The notes beneath the pieces are model-generated. The model was given only the letters and a program-made list of their open reading frames with translations, had not been told where the DNA came from and did no database searches. The position numbers and the translations under genes were made by a program. A DNA stretch of 64,000 bases from Thermothelomyces thermophilus ATCC 42464 (Eukaryota > Ascomycota > Sordariomycetes > Sordariales > Chaetomiaceae): contig NC_016474.1 in the NCBI RefSeq assembly GCF_000226095.1, positions 3,844,001 to 3,908,000 on the forward strand, read 5' to 3'. Every line of letters starts with the position of its first letter. Position 1 is the stretch's first letter. Below are positions 22,001 through 33,294 of this stretch, in pieces.

Positions 22001-25000
22001 TGGTACTCGAGACGCAGGCGGCATCCACTGCCCCTACCACCAGCGGAGGCCCGCCTAGGCAGCTGGACACGGCGCTGCTCGACTCCCTTGCGGAAAGGTG
22101 CATGGACGTGCTGTTGCAGGAACATAACCTCCGCGTCTACTGTGTCATGATCACCGCGCCCAACTCGCTGCCCAGGGTGCTGAAGAACGGCCGCCGTGAG
22201 ATCGGCAACATGCTGTGCAGGCGAGAGTTTGACCTGGGCAATCTGCCGTGCGTCCACGTCAAGTTCGCGGTCGAGCACGCGGTGCTTAATCTGCCCGTAG
22301 GCGTTGACCCGGTCGGCGGCATCTGGTCGCCGATGGCGAGCGTCTCCAGAGGGGAGCTTCTTGCTCAAGCAGATAAGCAGTACTCGGGTATCGACCGTAG
22401 GGAAGTGGTAATTGACGACAGGACGTCAACGCCGCTCAACAACTTCTCTAGCATCACCGATCTCATTCAGTGGCGCGTGGCGAGGCAGCCCGAGGAACTG
22501 GCCTTCTGCACGATCGACGGACGAGGAAAAGAAGGGAAGGGCGTGACATGGAAAAAGTTCGACATGAAGATCGCCGCCGTCGCCGTCTATTTGAAGAACA
22601 AGGTGAAGCTCAGGGCTGGCGACCATGTCGTGCTCATGTACACTCATTCCGAAGATTTCGTCTTTGCTGTTCACGCCTGCATCAACCTCGGGGTCATCAT
22701 TATCCCTCTCGCACCCATGGATCAGAACCGCTTGTCGGAGGATGTTCCGGCATTCCTGCACCTGATATCGGAGTTCCGCGTGAGGGCCGTGCTCGTCAAC
22801 CAAGACGTTGATCATCTGTTGAAGACGAAGCCGGTCGCGCAGCATATCAAACAAACCGCGCAGGTGCTCAAGATCACGATTCCAAACATTTACACCACAA
22901 GCAAACCGCCAAAGCAGAACAGCGGCTTGCGGGATCTCGGCATCACTATGGATCCCGCCTGGATCCAGCCCGGCTACCCGGTCATCATCTGGACCTACTG
23001 GACCCCCGACCAGCGGCGACTTGCTGTGCAGCTCGGCCATGACACGATTCTCGGCATGTGTAAGGTGCAGAAGGAAACTTGCCAGATGACGAGCTCCCGG
23101 CCGGTGCTGGGCTGCGTGAGGAGCACAACCGGACTCGGCTTCATCCACACATGCTTGATGGGTATCTACATCGGCACGCCTACATACCTCCTATCTCCTG
23201 TCGACTTCGCACAGAATCCCGCCTCTCTCTTCCTAATCCTGTCGCGATATAAGATCAAGGACACTTACGCAACCCCTCAGATGCTGGACCATGCCATGAA
23301 TCTGATGCCTGGTAAAGGATTCACGCTACACGAACTCAAGAACATGATGATCTCGGCCGAGTCGCGGCCCCGGGTCGACGTCTTTCAAAAGGTCCGCATG
23401 CACTTCGCTGCGACGGGCCTCGATCGAACGGCTATTAACACGGTCTATTCGCACGTCCTGAATCCCATGATCGCCTCTCGGTCGTACATGTGCATCGAGC
23501 CAATCGAACTTTGGCTGGATCCCAAGGCCCTTCGGCGTGGCCTCGTCTTCGTGACGGACCCAGAGCGGGAGCCAAAGGCTCTGCTTGTTCAGGACTCGGG
23601 CATGGTCCCCGTGTCGACGCAGATTGCCATTGTTAACCCAGAGAGTCGGGAGCTGTGCAGCGAAGGCGAGTATGGAGAGATCTGGGTCGACTCCGAGGCG
23701 TGCGTAAAGGGTTTCTATGGGTCGAAGGATGCCTTTGATGCCGGGCGCTTCGACGGAAGGACGGTTGAGGACCCAAGCATTCGGTACGTGCGTACCGGAG
23801 ACCTTGGGTTCCTTCATAGTGTGCGGCGGCCCATTGGGCCTGGTGGTGCGCTAGTTGACATGCAGGTGCTATTCGTGCTGGGAAGTATCGGGGAGACCTT
23901 CGAGATCAACGGGCTGAGCCACTTCCCGATGGACATTGAGGCTTCCGTGGAGCGGTGCCATCGTCACATTGTGCCGGGCGGATGGTGAGTGCTGGTATCA
24001 GATCGACCGACCTTGACTCCTTGCTGACTGTGTGTCTGGTAGTGCCATCTTCCAAGCCGGCGGCCTGGTTGTCGTCCTAGTCGAAGTTGCCCGCAAAGCC
24101 TATCTCGCATCCATCGTCCCCGTCATCGTCAATGCCATCCTCAACGAGCATCAAATCGTAGTCGACATTGTTGCCTTCGTCAACAAGGGCGATTTCCCGC
24201 GCAGCCGGCTCGGCGAAAAGCAACGGGGCAAGATCCTCGCAGGTTGGGTCAGCCGCAAGCTGCGCACCATCGCCCAGTTCAGCATCAAGGATAACGATCG
24301 CGAACCACTCGGCGCGCCGGGTACCTCCTCCGGTGAACAAGCCTCTAGTCACGGCAGCGGGCTGCCCGATGACCAGCACCGTGCCAGCTTGGGCAGTTTC
24401 CGCAGCGGCAGTGGCGGAAACAATCCTCGAAACGCCGAACCCGCGCCCCAGGCCCTCGAACTGCGACAGCAGTACCATCGAGACCAGGGATACGACGACA
24501 GGACTATGACCATGAACAGCATGAATAGGGCGGCTGCTACCATGACGCCGGGATCTGGCCCGGTCGAGATGCCGGCAGATGAAGTCAAAATCAACACCCA
24601 TGACAACGACCAGACGCCAACAAAGGACCACCGCACTGAGCAGCAGCAACAGCAGCAGCAGCGGCAGGAACAACCATCCCAAGGACTCGTCGACCCCTCC
24701 CCAGCTCACGGGTTTGAACTGCCCGATTTTAACCAATTTGTACCGCGTGAGGAGCGAGGTGAGAATGAGAAGTCCACGCCCGAAGTCGTCAACGACACGT
24801 CCTCCTCCTCCCGCCCGGGTACAGGGACCGGCAATGGCAATGGCAAGGGTGTGGGCGGGTCCATGTCGTCTCAGGGCCCGCCACAGATCAGGTTACCCGG
24901 TGTGGATGGGCGCGAGTCGCTGGATGATTGGGACTTGAGGCCTAGGAGCGGTGGTGGCGCGGAAGGGATGGGAGATGTGCAGGAAGAAGATGATTGGAAG

Positions 25001-25051
25001 GCAGATGCTTATATGTCAATGAACTTGGCGGGAACGCTTGGGGGACAGTAA
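19052..25051 (+). CDS. cps1: Cps1/DIP2-type protein: DMAP1-binding domain plus two adenylate-forming domains (1868 aa)
   Basis: Four exons: 19052-19111, 19322-19344, 19470-23984 and 24043-25051, giving 5607 nt in frame. The tiny first exons rebuild the DMAP1-binding domain: MAALSPELQEKLEELDRELE, EGDITQKG, then YQKRRTQLLSQYG. A Ser/Pro-rich linker follows. The first AMP-binding-like module starts near residue 250 (NFDNIAAVLRHRGRTSAKLP) and the second near 1017 (NFSSITDLIQWRVARQPEEL). Exon 4 continues the second module (AIFQAGGLVVVLVEVARKAY) and ends in a Gln/Ser/Gly-rich low-complexity tail. The order DMAP1-binding, AMP, AMP is that of animal DIP2 and fungal Cps1, first described as a virulence-linked gene in Cochliobolus. 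The enzymatic product is not known. No peptide-carrier domain is visible, so it is not an NRPS. Intron 1 (210 nt) contains an internal ccag|gtgag pair that could be used in two steps. Confidence 0.92.
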
Positions 25052-25888
25052 GAGGCGGCCATCGAAATGATGGCAGGCTTAGTGGTTTCAATTTTTTTTT
25101 TTTTTACAGCCCCTTGTGTGCGTGGCTTTCATGCACATGGCTGTCTTGCGGTTCGGGTAATGGGTGACGGGCGTTGATTGTTTGGGCTCTTGTTTCTGTA
25201 GTAGAGATGGGATTTGATGAGAGCCGACAATTCTGTGAGTAATGCACCAGGACAGGAGTCGCTCAAAAGATCGACAATATATTTCTTCGGTTTGTTCATA
25301 AGTAGTAAGTAGTATGCTAGATGAGGCTGGCCTTTGACGGGTTGGCTCCGCTCCCTTTTGGGCCTTACGGGAAACGTCAAGTACTATCACACTGCCAAAG
25401 AGCTTTCTCAATGATGAGCGAGGCTCTGAGGTACGTCTCGTGGACGAAGGAATTGGCGCATTCCGTATCCGTACTCCGTAGTGTTTCCGTAGTATCGAAA
25501 ATTACCAAGCGGAGATAGAACCTCTGTGACCGCCAAACACCAACTCTCCTCTGGCTCCAGGTTTTGGCCCGATCGGGGAACAAGACGCGAGCCAGGTTGG
25601 TCACGCTGCTGTTCATGTTTTTCCGGGGCTGCCAGTTAACTGCTCCTACCAACACCACCTAACACCAACTGGCACACCAACTGGCACTCCTAACCGACAG
25701 CACAGACCGGAAAGGATGCGAACCTAATGCCGGATCCCCGCTTAACTGCCGTGGATGCAGAAAAGAAAACCTGCGACTGCATGATGGCTTAAACTACCGC
25801 CTGAAATCCACGCCTATCTGATCCTTGGTTCTGCTTGGAACGGACTGGTGGTCGCAGTGAAATTGGGACGACACCATTGGTGCGCAGT

Positions 25889-25930
<42 letters not shown>

Positions 25931-26741
25931 TGCCCTGAGCAAGCGCCACCCCGGTGCTGCAGCGGCAGAGTTGCAGAAACGCGAGCCTATCCCTGCACGC
26001 CTGCAGCCGCGGGTCCAAGACGATACGTTCAACTACTATGGAAGGATCTTGAGGATTCTTGGCGAGTGAGATAAGCGCACATCGCGTTTTAAACTCGGCA
26101 AAGAGTTTTGACTGCTGCTGTCAGCCAGACTGGCCACTGGACACCACCGGCGACTCCCTTTTCGCATAGCAGCAAAAGAAGTAGGAAATGGGGCAGAGGA
26201 GCCAGCCGACCAACCCTCTCATTCATCAGCGTGGTAGTTGCGGTAATCTGTACGTTTCCTAATCCGGATCCTAGGCTGCATCCAGTGCTCAGATCAGATC
26301 GTCTGTACGGATGTACTGTACCCACCTGGGCGGCTGAGCCGGGAAGGAACGTTCGGGTGCGACCTCTCCCACCGTTTAGTTGGACAGCTTGGAGTGCACC
26401 TTCCGCCGGGCGACAGCGTGGAACCGCGGAAAGGGCAAATGCACGCAGGGCGGTCATGCAGGCAGGAAACCCCCCCGGCCCTTCCGCTCTGGCGGACCAC
26501 AATCGGGTTTCGTTTGCTTTTTCCAATTCTCTTTTCCTGTTCATTCCAAAGCCGTCCGTCCCATTGCGGTCAAAATATCCAAACGGCTCATATCCGGGTT
26601 CACCGCACCCACCAGGAAACGCTCCTGGATCGGGGGAGTCGGCAGTTCACCGAGTAGCGCAATCCGAACAGAAGAACGATGGAGCCGTGGCTGGGCCCCG
26701 CACTCACAAGCGTCGCGGATGGCTCCAAATGAGCACGGATC
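25052..26741. other. Intergenic, no gene seen; long poly-A
   Basis: Lies between two plus-strand genes. It holds a T-run at 25091-25105, the gtactccgta motif at 25471-25480, gtactcc-like half-sites and a 38-nt A tract. ORFs encoding poly-Lys or poly-Phe across the tract are artefacts. Confidence 0.5.
25890..25927. repeat. Uninterrupted poly-A tract, 38 nt
   Basis: Thirty-eight consecutive A on plus, flanked by gtgcgcagtc and ggctgccctg. No flanking duplication or retrocopy was recognised upstream of it. Confidence 0.9.
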
Positions 26742-29700
26742 ATGGATTTTCTTCCGCACCCCACCTCCGGCGTTGAGGCTCTGGATATCCCCTTCGTCGC
26801 CGACACGCCCTACGTCTTTGGCTCCGACTTCTGGGACTTCCCCAAACTCCACGGCTTCGGCAACCAGTGGGCCAGTCTGCCTGCGCAGCGTCTGGCATCT
26901 CTAGCCCAGTCCTGGCTCTACTTCGGCACCATCTCAGAGTTCCTTGGCAAGCCCATCGATTATCGCGAATTCCAAGTCTCGCGGAGCGTATCAGGGAAGC
27001 CCCTGCTCCCGCTGCTCGACGAATGGCTCGCCGCCCACGCCATCACTGCCCACGGCTCGACATCCCGAGACGCGATCGAGTACGAAGACCGGAAGCAGCT
27101 GCTCTACGAGCATGCCAGATTTCTCGATGCAGTCCTCCAGCTGGCCGAGGACTTCGACAAGGTATCGCAAGGCCACGTCAAGCCGATCCCAACCATCGTC
27201 CTATCTATCAAGGTGCTCTGCATTACCCTGAAGGGCGTGTTGTGGGATTTGGCCCGGGGCGACATCGACGAGACGCTCAGGCCATGGCCCTCGCCCGCTG
27301 CCCGCTTGCGTCGTGAGGTCACCCCGGCGAGAGACATTCCGGGGAGGCAACACCTGACTCCGAGTGCGCAGTTGATGCTCGACGTGTTGCGCCTCCGGGG
27401 CTGGTGCCCGTTCTACGCACGGAAAGTCCTCACCCAGTACAACTATGCCCTTGCGTACTACTTCACTCGCCTGTTCCGGACGTACTCCCCGGGTCTCAGC
27501 CACCAGAGCTGTACCGACGATGAGTGTGTTGCTAGCAACGCCGATATTTTCAGCTATGTTCCAAAACATGCCCGCCGCGGCTGTCTTTGTCAGCCCAAGG
27601 CCGCGCCGATGGATCAGATCCGCGCCATCATCGAGGATGGAGGGATACCCTTAGTTCGGCTGAGAGGCTCTTCCAGGACCGGGGTCAGGATCGAAGTTGT
27701 GAGGATGACCGCCCGAACGCGCTACGTTGTCGTCTCCCATGTGTGGTCGGACGGCATTGGCAACGCACATACCAACGCACTTCCGGAGTGCCAACTACGC
27801 CGCCTCCATGCACATATGAGCAACCTGAAACCCCTCAAGCAGAGTGTGGATGGGGATGCTGAGTTGAATCTCTTGACCTCACTCGACGCGGGGTTCCAAA
27901 CGGCGACGGCACGCCGACCAAAGTATCTCTGGATCGACGCTCTGTGTATGCCGCCCGGGGGAGCGACTGCATTCCCGAGGCTCCGTGCTATCAACAAGCT
28001 TCCCGCGGTTTATCAGGCCGCCGACCGAATCTTGGTCCTGGACTCGACGCTGGAACGGACCTCCATGGTGGAGTCGGACAGCGTCGAACGATTTGCGAGG
28101 TTTGCAGTGAGCCCTTGGATGGGAAGGTCGTGGGCCTTTCATGAGGCAGCCCTGGCCTCGGCCTGCGAGGTACAGTGTGCCGACGGCACTTTCGATGGCT
28201 TCTCGCCACAACCCAAAGAAAAGTTGGCATCATCTACCGCAACCGCCAGACGGCGACGACTTGCTTGGTTAGAGGCGCTTACTCATCCTGCGAATTGGAT
28301 CGAGAGAGCACTGCTGCGGAGACCGCAAACCAAGCCCGTGCAGTTACTCAGCGGCACTCCGACAATGGGTGTTGGTATCGAGACCTCCATTATCAGGAGC
28401 CTTACCCGGTCGCTCAGAGAGGAGTTCCGCTCGGCCTTCGCGAATGGCGTCAAGCCAAACAGGGCCGCTATAGGCCAGGGACAACTGGCGCCAGATTTCT
28501 GTACGCTGTTTGTCCAGGTCTGGAACGAGTTGAGCAAACGCACAACCACTGTGCCGGGAGACATGCATATCATCATGGCAAGCCTGCTCGGTTTCAATAC
28601 CGAGCCTATCATGCGTCTCTCCAAGTCGGCTGATCGCATGTCGTGCATCTTGAGGAGCATGGACGGAATCCCAATATCTTTGCTCTTTAACATGGACGGT
28701 CCACGCCATAACCCAACGAGGAGTCACCGGGATCGTTGGCTCCCACTGTATCCCTCCAGACAACGACTCACTTTTGGATCCACCTTTACTAATATCCGAT
28801 CCATCAACGACGACCTGTACCTGCCGAATAATTCTGTGAGCCGAAGAAAGGTAGCTATACTGGTCTGCACCGCTGACGTCGACCCGTTCTCGAGCTACAC
28901 CTTCACATTACGGGATACGTCTACGGGAGACCAGTACTCTGTGGTTGTCCACCGACAAGAAGGGGAAATGGACGAGTTTGCAACGCCCGAGATCGGCCCC
29001 TACTGCATTGCCGTCCAGCTTGAACCGGAGCTTGGCGTGCAGCCGAACGGCTACATTGAGGGCCTCAGTCGCGCGCCAAAGACGTTCGCCGGCGCGTTAT
29101 TTCGCGTTCGCAGAGTCGTGACGAATGTCAGGAAACTTTATTACCACAATCTTGATGCAGACTACGAGAATTCGTTTGAATTGGTCGAGGATGAAACTTA
29201 TGGGGACCGCGACCTGGAGACAGCGAGCAAAAGAACAACTGAGTACCTGGACGGGAACCTGGGGTCTGCGTTTGCGGAGCACTACCGAGGGATTCTGCGT
29301 ACGGTCTACGACTGTCCACTGACAGTCTCTTGCGTACCCGATGGAGGAGACATTCTCGCCTCCCCATTGAAGGAGGGGCCGATCTTAGTCGCCCAACAAC
29401 TTCCCGAAACCTGGCAGGTCGTTTTGGAACGAGGTTGGTTCCCACTCCTTGATTACCTGCCCAATATCCCCCGTTGCTAAACTTCATCACAGAGCCCGCA
29501 ACATACCCCTTTCCTCTCCCAGCTCGCCTGTCCTTTGCCGAGGCCATAACCCCGGTATCGGCATATCTCGCCGTTACTGCTTTCGACGGCCTCGTCGCCT
29601 CGGGCTGCGTTGGCCTCGCCATCGCAATCTGCGCCACCAAGTTCCCGCGCCTCGTCCTTCTCGCAAAAGCCTCAATCATTGCGAAGCTCGTGCTGCACTC

Positions 29701-30160
29701 GCTCTTTTTAGTCCAAATGTTCCTATTACCGGGAATGGAGGTCCGCCTTATCTGGGACATGCTGCATCTCGCGCTTGTCGCGCTGTATACCTTTTCAAGA
29801 GTCACTATGACGGGGCCTAGCAAGATGGACGTTCTGGATTGGTCATTTATTGCGTGGGCTATGCTGGGCCACTCCGTGGATTTTGTCGCACGGTTAGGGA
29901 TACGATGGATCGTGGTGCCCCGGTTGTTTGAAAAGTACCTTTTATCGTTCGACGGGGAGGCTTTCAGGTCAGAAAGAGAGGAAGAAAACTTTGGTCCTGC
30001 AAAGGGGATGATTGGGAGATGGCTTCACTGGGCGCTGTTAAAGCTCGGCCGGCGGCGAGCGGGGTATCAGACGCAAGTGTATCACAATCTGAGTCGGAAT
30101 GGAATGCAAAGCGGGCGCCCGGAGCAACACCTGTTGGGAAATATGGGAGGACAAATCTGA
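26742..30160 (+). CDS. HET-domain (heterokaryon incompatibility-like) protein with membrane C-terminus (1119 aa)
   Basis: Exons 26742-29433 and 29493-30160, totalling 3360 nt. The intron is 59 nt with donor gttggt, branch gctaaac and acceptor atcacag. The splice turns the frame that would stop at 29480 into ...VVLERE-PATYPFPLPARLS. HET-type motifs are present: RYVVVSHVWSDGIGN near residue 327, KYLWIDALCMPPG near 392, then AINKLPAVYQAADRILVLDS and SPWMGRSWAFHEAALA. The C-terminal exon encodes about four hydrophobic helices (for example LVASGCVGLAIAICA, LVLHSLFLVQMFLLPG, LIWDMLHLALVALYTF). HET proteins mediate non-self recognition and regulated cell death after hyphal fusion; this one would be membrane-anchored. 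Whether it acts in incompatibility or has another role is unknown. The donor is not consensus, so confirmation by transcript is needed. Confidence 0.82.
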
Positions 30161-30990
30161 GTATAATATGGGATGGTGTGGATGGATGGAAAGATAGATA
30201 TATCACTAGAAACACTGGGAGGCTTTGGGTTCTCTTGGCTGCTGGGGAGCTGGCGTTTATAGGGATGTAATACATACTCAACAGTATACGCAGTGCATAA
30301 TTCAAGACGGAATAATGTGGATGCAGCAGATGCTCAGTATTAAAAGAGAGTATTTGTATATATACCCCGCCACTGTCGAATGCCCGTGATATGCTGTGTT
30401 CCGCCCGGCAAATGCATGCCATGCAAGGTTTTGTTTACGTGACAGGAGGATGATGACAGCATCGGAAAACGAGAGATGCAATCTTGGCTGATGAATAACA
30501 CAAGAAATTCCGAGACAAACATGGATATATCCCCCCTCCTGCGCACAACCATCAGTTTCCCTAACTTCCTCGATCGTTCTTCCTCTCATAACGCATTACT
30601 TCATCGTTTTCTGCTCGTTTCCTTCTCTCCTTGAGATGTATCAAGGCCCTGGAGAACAGTTTCATCCCACAGCGCTTGATCGGACGCGTCAATCTTTGAC
30701 GCGTCGCAAGAACGCGAAACCGGCCAGATAACTAACCTGTCGATGGCTCCGTGGTATGTCGTCCCAGTGGCCCCCCTGTTTTCTCTCAACAAACAAGCCA
30801 GGATCTCCTGCCTCGGGATCGATGTCAATCAAGGCAGGGGTGGGGTCGACCCCATCGATGCCCACCACCAAATCCGAGGTTACGGTGGAGATCCATCCCC
30901 CAGACCAATTGAAAACCTCGGCCCAACCCCGAACTGCGGCTCGGCCCGCGCCCCCCCCCTTTTCCCCAGAGAAGGGCGCCCATCAAAAAC
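30161..30990. other. Intergenic between convergent genes
   Basis: 3' regions of the HET gene (plus) and the coiled-coil protein (minus). Nothing beyond short unsupported frames was seen. A long spurious minus frame (30825-33002) lies over the next gene in another phase. Confidence 0.5.
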
Positions 30991-33294
30991 TTAGGCCGTC
31001 CATCCGAGGGTATCCAACAGCGTCTTGGACTCCATCGTACTGAACCCGGCGACGCCCAACGCCCTGACCTGGCTGCTTCCCCTGAGCGCGGCCAGGCCGT
31101 TGGCAATCTTCCATGCCTCCTCCTCTCCGACCACAAACAAGAACCGCTTGCCCTCCTGATCTCTGATCGTGGCCCGCAGCAGATGCAGGCCGCTGCCCTT
31201 TTCGGCACCCGCACCCGCACCCGCACCCGCAGCCGACCCAGCCCCGGCCCGGCGACAGTTCCCGTTGCATACCCTCCCGAACTCTTCGATGTACTGGACC
31301 GCCTCCTCGCCGAGCATCGTCTTGGTGGCGCCGCGCTCGGCCGCCCGCCGCGCGCTCTGCGGCATGGTCTTGAAGAACGGGTGGTTGACGGGCACGGAGC
31401 CGGGGGTGTTTCCGGCCTGGGCGGAGACGGCGTGGACAGGGCACCAGACCTCGACGAGCTTGAGGGTCCAGGCCTTGATGTCCCACTCGCGCTGGGCGAC
31501 GCCGCGCGCGTCGTCGTCGACGAAGAGACCCGCCGAGGTGATGCGCAGGATGAGGCCATCCGTGACGGGGGCCACGCCCGAGACGAGCTGGGAGGCGGGG
31601 GTCTTGGAGAACTGGTTGAGGTAGCCGTAAACGGCCTTGATGACGATCTTTTGGGGGTCGTTAGTCGTGTAGGGTCCGCGGGTGGAGGGTGGCGGGGTGG
31701 TGCGTGCGGTGGAGGCCGAGGGGGCCCAGGAAGATTCGGATAAGTCTGAAACCGACTTCTTGCGGGCAGTGGGCTTTTTCGGGGTGTCGTAGGGGCGGAA
31801 CGAGTAGGTGTCTTCGGTCCCAGTGGCGGAGGGAGCAGGCTTGGTGGGGGATGGGGCGGAGCGGGTTGGCGAAGGGGCCGGTTTCGTTGGGGATGGGGGA
31901 GGAGCTTGCGCAGGAGATGGTCTCGATGGTGGAGGAGTAGACGCCGCTTGGGATGGCGCGACGCTTGGCGGTTTGCCGTTTGGCCACATGCTGGTCTTCT
32001 CGCCGACCGACGAGTACGCATAGGTCGTGCTCTTGCGCTCATTCTGTTCCTTCTCCTTCTTCTCCTTCTCCTCCTGCTCCCTGCGAAGCCGGGCCAAGCG
32101 CTCTTCGCGCTCCTTTCGTTCCCTCTCCCGAGCAGCTTGGCGCTCCTTTTCCTGCCGTGCCCGCTCTTCTTCCAGCTTCCGCTGCTCCTCCTTGAGTCTG
32201 GCCTCCTCACGCTCCTTGTTCTCCCTCTCGATCTTCTCACGTAGCTCCCTCTCAACCTTTTCCCGTAGTTCCCGTTCCAAGCGTTCCCTTTCTTTAGCCT
32301 CCTGCTCCTGCCGGAGTTTCTCCTTGAGATCGCGCTCCCTCGCTTCTCGCTCGCGTAATTCACGCAACCGCCGAGCAGTTTCCTCCTTCTTCTTAGCCTC
32401 TGCCTCCTTCGCTTTTCGCTCCTCCTCTCTTCGACGCATCTCCTCCCTCGCTTTTTCCCAAGCGCCTTTTGGGGCCTCAGGTTTGGCGGAAGCGGGCTGA
32501 GGGGGAGGTGGTTGAGGCTGTTGCTTCGGCTCTGGTGGAGGCTTTGGTTGCGGCTTGGGCTCTTCGCTGGGCTCCTCCCGTTTCGGTTCTTGCGGCTTCG
32601 CCTCCGGTGTCGGTTCAGGCTGCGTCTGAGTGTTCGGTTGGGGCGGAGGCTGGGTTTGGGCTTGAGGTTGAGGTTGAGGTTGGGGTTGAGGTTGGGGTTG
32701 AGGTTGGGGTTGAGGTTGGGGCTCAGGTTGGGGTTGCTGTCTCGGTTGCTCGTGCCAGGATTGGTACGGCCCGCCGCCGCCTCTCGGCGCGTCATGCTGG
32801 GGCGGAGGAGGCGGAGGAGGCGGAGGTGGTGACTGGTTTGGCGGAGGGCCGTTTTGAGGGGGCGGGGTATACCACGACGACCCTGCTCCCCCGTATCCTC
32901 CACCCGGCTTTCCGTAGCCCCCGGGGCGATTGCCTCCGTGACTTTGCTGGGCCGAGGGCTCGCTCTGGTGGCGACCCAGGAGAAATGCTGCAGCGCCGAC
33001 ACAGGCCACCAGGGTTGCCCACAGGAATGACCACATTTTGTCTGGGCTGCTAAACATGCTCACCAACAGAGGAGTGGCCAGGTTTGTCATGATAACCACC
33101 GCCAGTGTACTGACGACCCCGGCGATGAAGCTGTTCCATTGGGGCTTGAGAGACGGCAGGTATAGGAAACCCGAGCCGGCCGAGTGTTCGGGGATGATGA
33201 AGATGTCATACTTCCCGGGCGGGAGGCCGGAGCCACCGGCCGTCGTCCTGGGGTTCTCCCCGTGCGGAGGCGGAGGCGGCGGTGGCGGATCCAT
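30991..33294 (-). CDS. Two-TM, Pro/Gln-rich, coiled-coil protein of unknown function (767 aa)
   Basis: Intronless minus ORF. MD is followed by eight prolines, then a conserved short segment (LPPGKYDIFIIPEHSAGSGF) and two hydrophobic helices: about 55-80 (FIAGVVSTLAVVIMTNLATP) and 88-107 (MWSFLWATLVACVGAAAFLL). Next come a Gly/Pro-rich stretch, a (QP)n array near residues 185-210, a highly charged Glu/Arg/Lys coiled coil of about 170 residues (about 270-430), a Pro/Ser linker, and a compact C-terminal domain from about 545 (QKIVIKAVYGYLNQFSKTPA). This last part includes ITSAGLFVDDDARGVAQREW and ends LLDTLGWTA. The helices suggest a membrane hairpin with most of the protein cytosolic. I do not recognise a named family. 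The C-terminal domain looks globular and is the best part for homology search. Confidence 0.8.
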   Translation of the reverse strand: MDPPPPPPPPHGENPRTTAGGSGLPPGKYDIFIIPEHSAGSGFLYLPSLKPQWNSFIAGVVSTLAVVIMTNLATPLLVSMFSSPDKMWSFLWATLVACVGAAAFLLGRHQSEPSAQQSHGGNRPGGYGKPGGGYGGAGSSWYTPPPQNGPPPNQSPPPPPPPPPPQHDAPRGGGGPYQSWHEQPRQQPQPEPQPQPQPQPQPQPQPQPQPQAQTQPPPQPNTQTQPEPTPEAKPQEPKREEPSEEPKPQPKPPPEPKQQPQPPPPQPASAKPEAPKGAWEKAREEMRRREEERKAKEAEAKKKEETARRLRELREREARERDLKEKLRQEQEAKERERLERELREKVERELREKIERENKEREEARLKEEQRKLEEERARQEKERQAARERERKEREERLARLRREQEEKEKKEKEQNERKSTTYAYSSVGEKTSMWPNGKPPSVAPSQAASTPPPSRPSPAQAPPPSPTKPAPSPTRSAPSPTKPAPSATGTEDTYSFRPYDTPKKPTARKKSVSDLSESSWAPSASTARTTPPPSTRGPYTTNDPQKIVIKAVYGYLNQFSKTPASQLVSGVAPVTDGLILRITSAGLFVDDDARGVAQREWDIKAWTLKLVEVWCPVHAVSAQAGNTPGSVPVNHPFFKTMPQSARRAAERGATKTMLGEEAVQYIEEFGRVCNGNCRRAGAGSAAGAGAGAGAEKGSGLHLLRATIRDQEGKRFLFVVGEEEAWKIANGLAALRGSSQVRALGVAGFSTMESKTLLDTLGWTA

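Noticed and set aside
19052-25051. Non-ribosomal peptide synthetase
   Set aside because: There are two adenylate-forming modules, but no condensation or carrier domain is visible. The N-terminal DMAP1-binding domain fits Cps1/DIP2.
25814-26074. Poly-Phe/poly-Lys ORFs across the A tract
   Set aside because: They arise only from the homopolymer run and have no coding character on either side.
29474-30160. A separate small membrane-protein gene after the HET gene
   Set aside because: The only start at 29474 is TTG and it overlaps the HET frame. A 59-nt intron with a good branch site and acceptor joins it in frame to the HET gene.
30825-33002. 725-aa Arg/Pro/Ser-rich minus frame
   Set aside because: It is a shadow of the coiled-coil gene in another phase. 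Composition is that of out-of-frame GC-rich DNA and there is no domain.
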